A DNA stretch of 6,800 nt, taken from Firmicutes bacterium CAG:238 (lineage in GTDB: Bacteria > Bacillota > Clostridia > Peptostreptococcales > Anaerovoracaceae). This document shows, one piece after another, positions 6,773 to 6,800 of this stretch. The translations under genes and the position numbers were made by a program. Below the pieces are notes generated by a model. The model ran no database searches. It was given only the letters and a program-made list of their open reading frames with translations, and was not told the DNA's origin. How positions within the stretch are numbered: the stretch's first letter is position 1; each line of letters starts with the position of its first letter. The stretch is from positions 22,320-29,119 of the forward strand of contig FR881990.1 in NCBI GenBank assembly GCA_000435615.1, read 5' to 3'.

Positions 6773-6800
6773 TTACCAAAAGGTGTACCTTTTGAAAAGT
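6773..6800 (-). repeat. Right inverted repeat / recombinase crossover site (IRR)
   Basis: This is a perfect reverse complement of 6604-6631, with centre GT at 6785-6786 and core arms at 6777-6784 and 6787-6794. The match stops at the inner boundary: the next pair inwards, 6632 against 6772, does not match. Its outer end coincides with the window edge, so the repeat could extend further right. Confidence 0.93.

Larger units (their letters stand above)
6604..6800. promoter_or_regulatory. Predicted invertible promoter segment (inverton)
   Basis: Two perfect 28-bp inverted repeats enclose 141 bp (6632-6772) of about 30% GC DNA that encodes no protein but holds a promoter-like element. The recombinase gene lies directly beside it. 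This is the layout of phase-variable invertible promoters: exchange between the two AC/GT centres would flip about 167 bp and reverse the promoter. In the orientation shown, the best promoter faces right, towards a gene outside the window. Both states would keep intact repeats. Inversion itself cannot be seen in a single sequence; the call rests on repeat perfection, crossover-site form, cis recombinase and the promoter. Confidence 0.85.

Noticed and set aside
6604..6800. Insertion sequence or MITE bounded by terminal inverted repeats
   Set aside because: I see no target-site duplication (the right flank is not visible). The repeats are internal dyads with a 2-bp asymmetric centre, and the adjacent enzyme is a serine recombinase rather than a transposase, so an invertible segment fits better.
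1..6800. CRISPR array, tRNA or rRNA genes
   Set aside because: No spaced direct repeats, cloverleaf-like sequence or rRNA-like stretch was seen; the only tandem repeat is the Lys-Pro-Glu coding repeat.

Overview
The window looks like part of the accessory genome of a Gram-positive anaerobe, most likely a clostridial or related Bacillota gut bacterium. The evidence is a very large LPXTG-type, Cna-B/SpaA-like surface protein, strong GGAGG ribosome binding, and a small serine recombinase of a type common in these genomes. From memory of family distribution, giant SpaA-like proteins with this domain mix often sit on integrative conjugative elements of such bacteria. No conjugation gene is visible here, so that origin is inferred.

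Layout, left to right. (1) Positions 1-5814 hold the 3' end of one huge plus-strand gene. The frame is already open at base 1, and at least 1,937 residues are visible. It encodes a cell-wall-anchored adhesin or pilin-like protein with several Cna-B-type domains (one apparently split by a ~400-residue insertion), a predicted Thr-Gln ester-bond (VaFE) domain, a Lys-Pro-Glu wall-spanning stalk and a VPKTG sorting signal. (2) Positions 5815-5995 are intergenic, with a GC-rich hairpin after the stop, a TATAAT box and a strong Shine-Dalgarno. (3) Positions 5996-6604 encode a complete 202-residue serine recombinase with the expected catalytic residues. (4) Positions 6604-6800 are non-coding: two perfect 28-bp inverted repeats flank a 141-bp, ~30% GC segment that carries a promoter-like extended -10 element.

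Part 4 is the main result. It has the architecture of an invertible promoter ('inverton') with its invertase gene in cis. Each repeat contains an 8+2+8 dyad with an asymmetric central AC/GT dinucleotide, as expected of a serine-invertase crossover site. The left repeat begins on the last base of the recombinase stop codon. In the orientation shown, the likely promoter fires rightwards out of the window into an unseen gene. After inversion it would point back across the recombinase gene as antisense. The whole stretch therefore looks like a surface-structure locus beside a self-contained phase-variation switch. The switched gene lies beyond the right edge and cannot be identified here.
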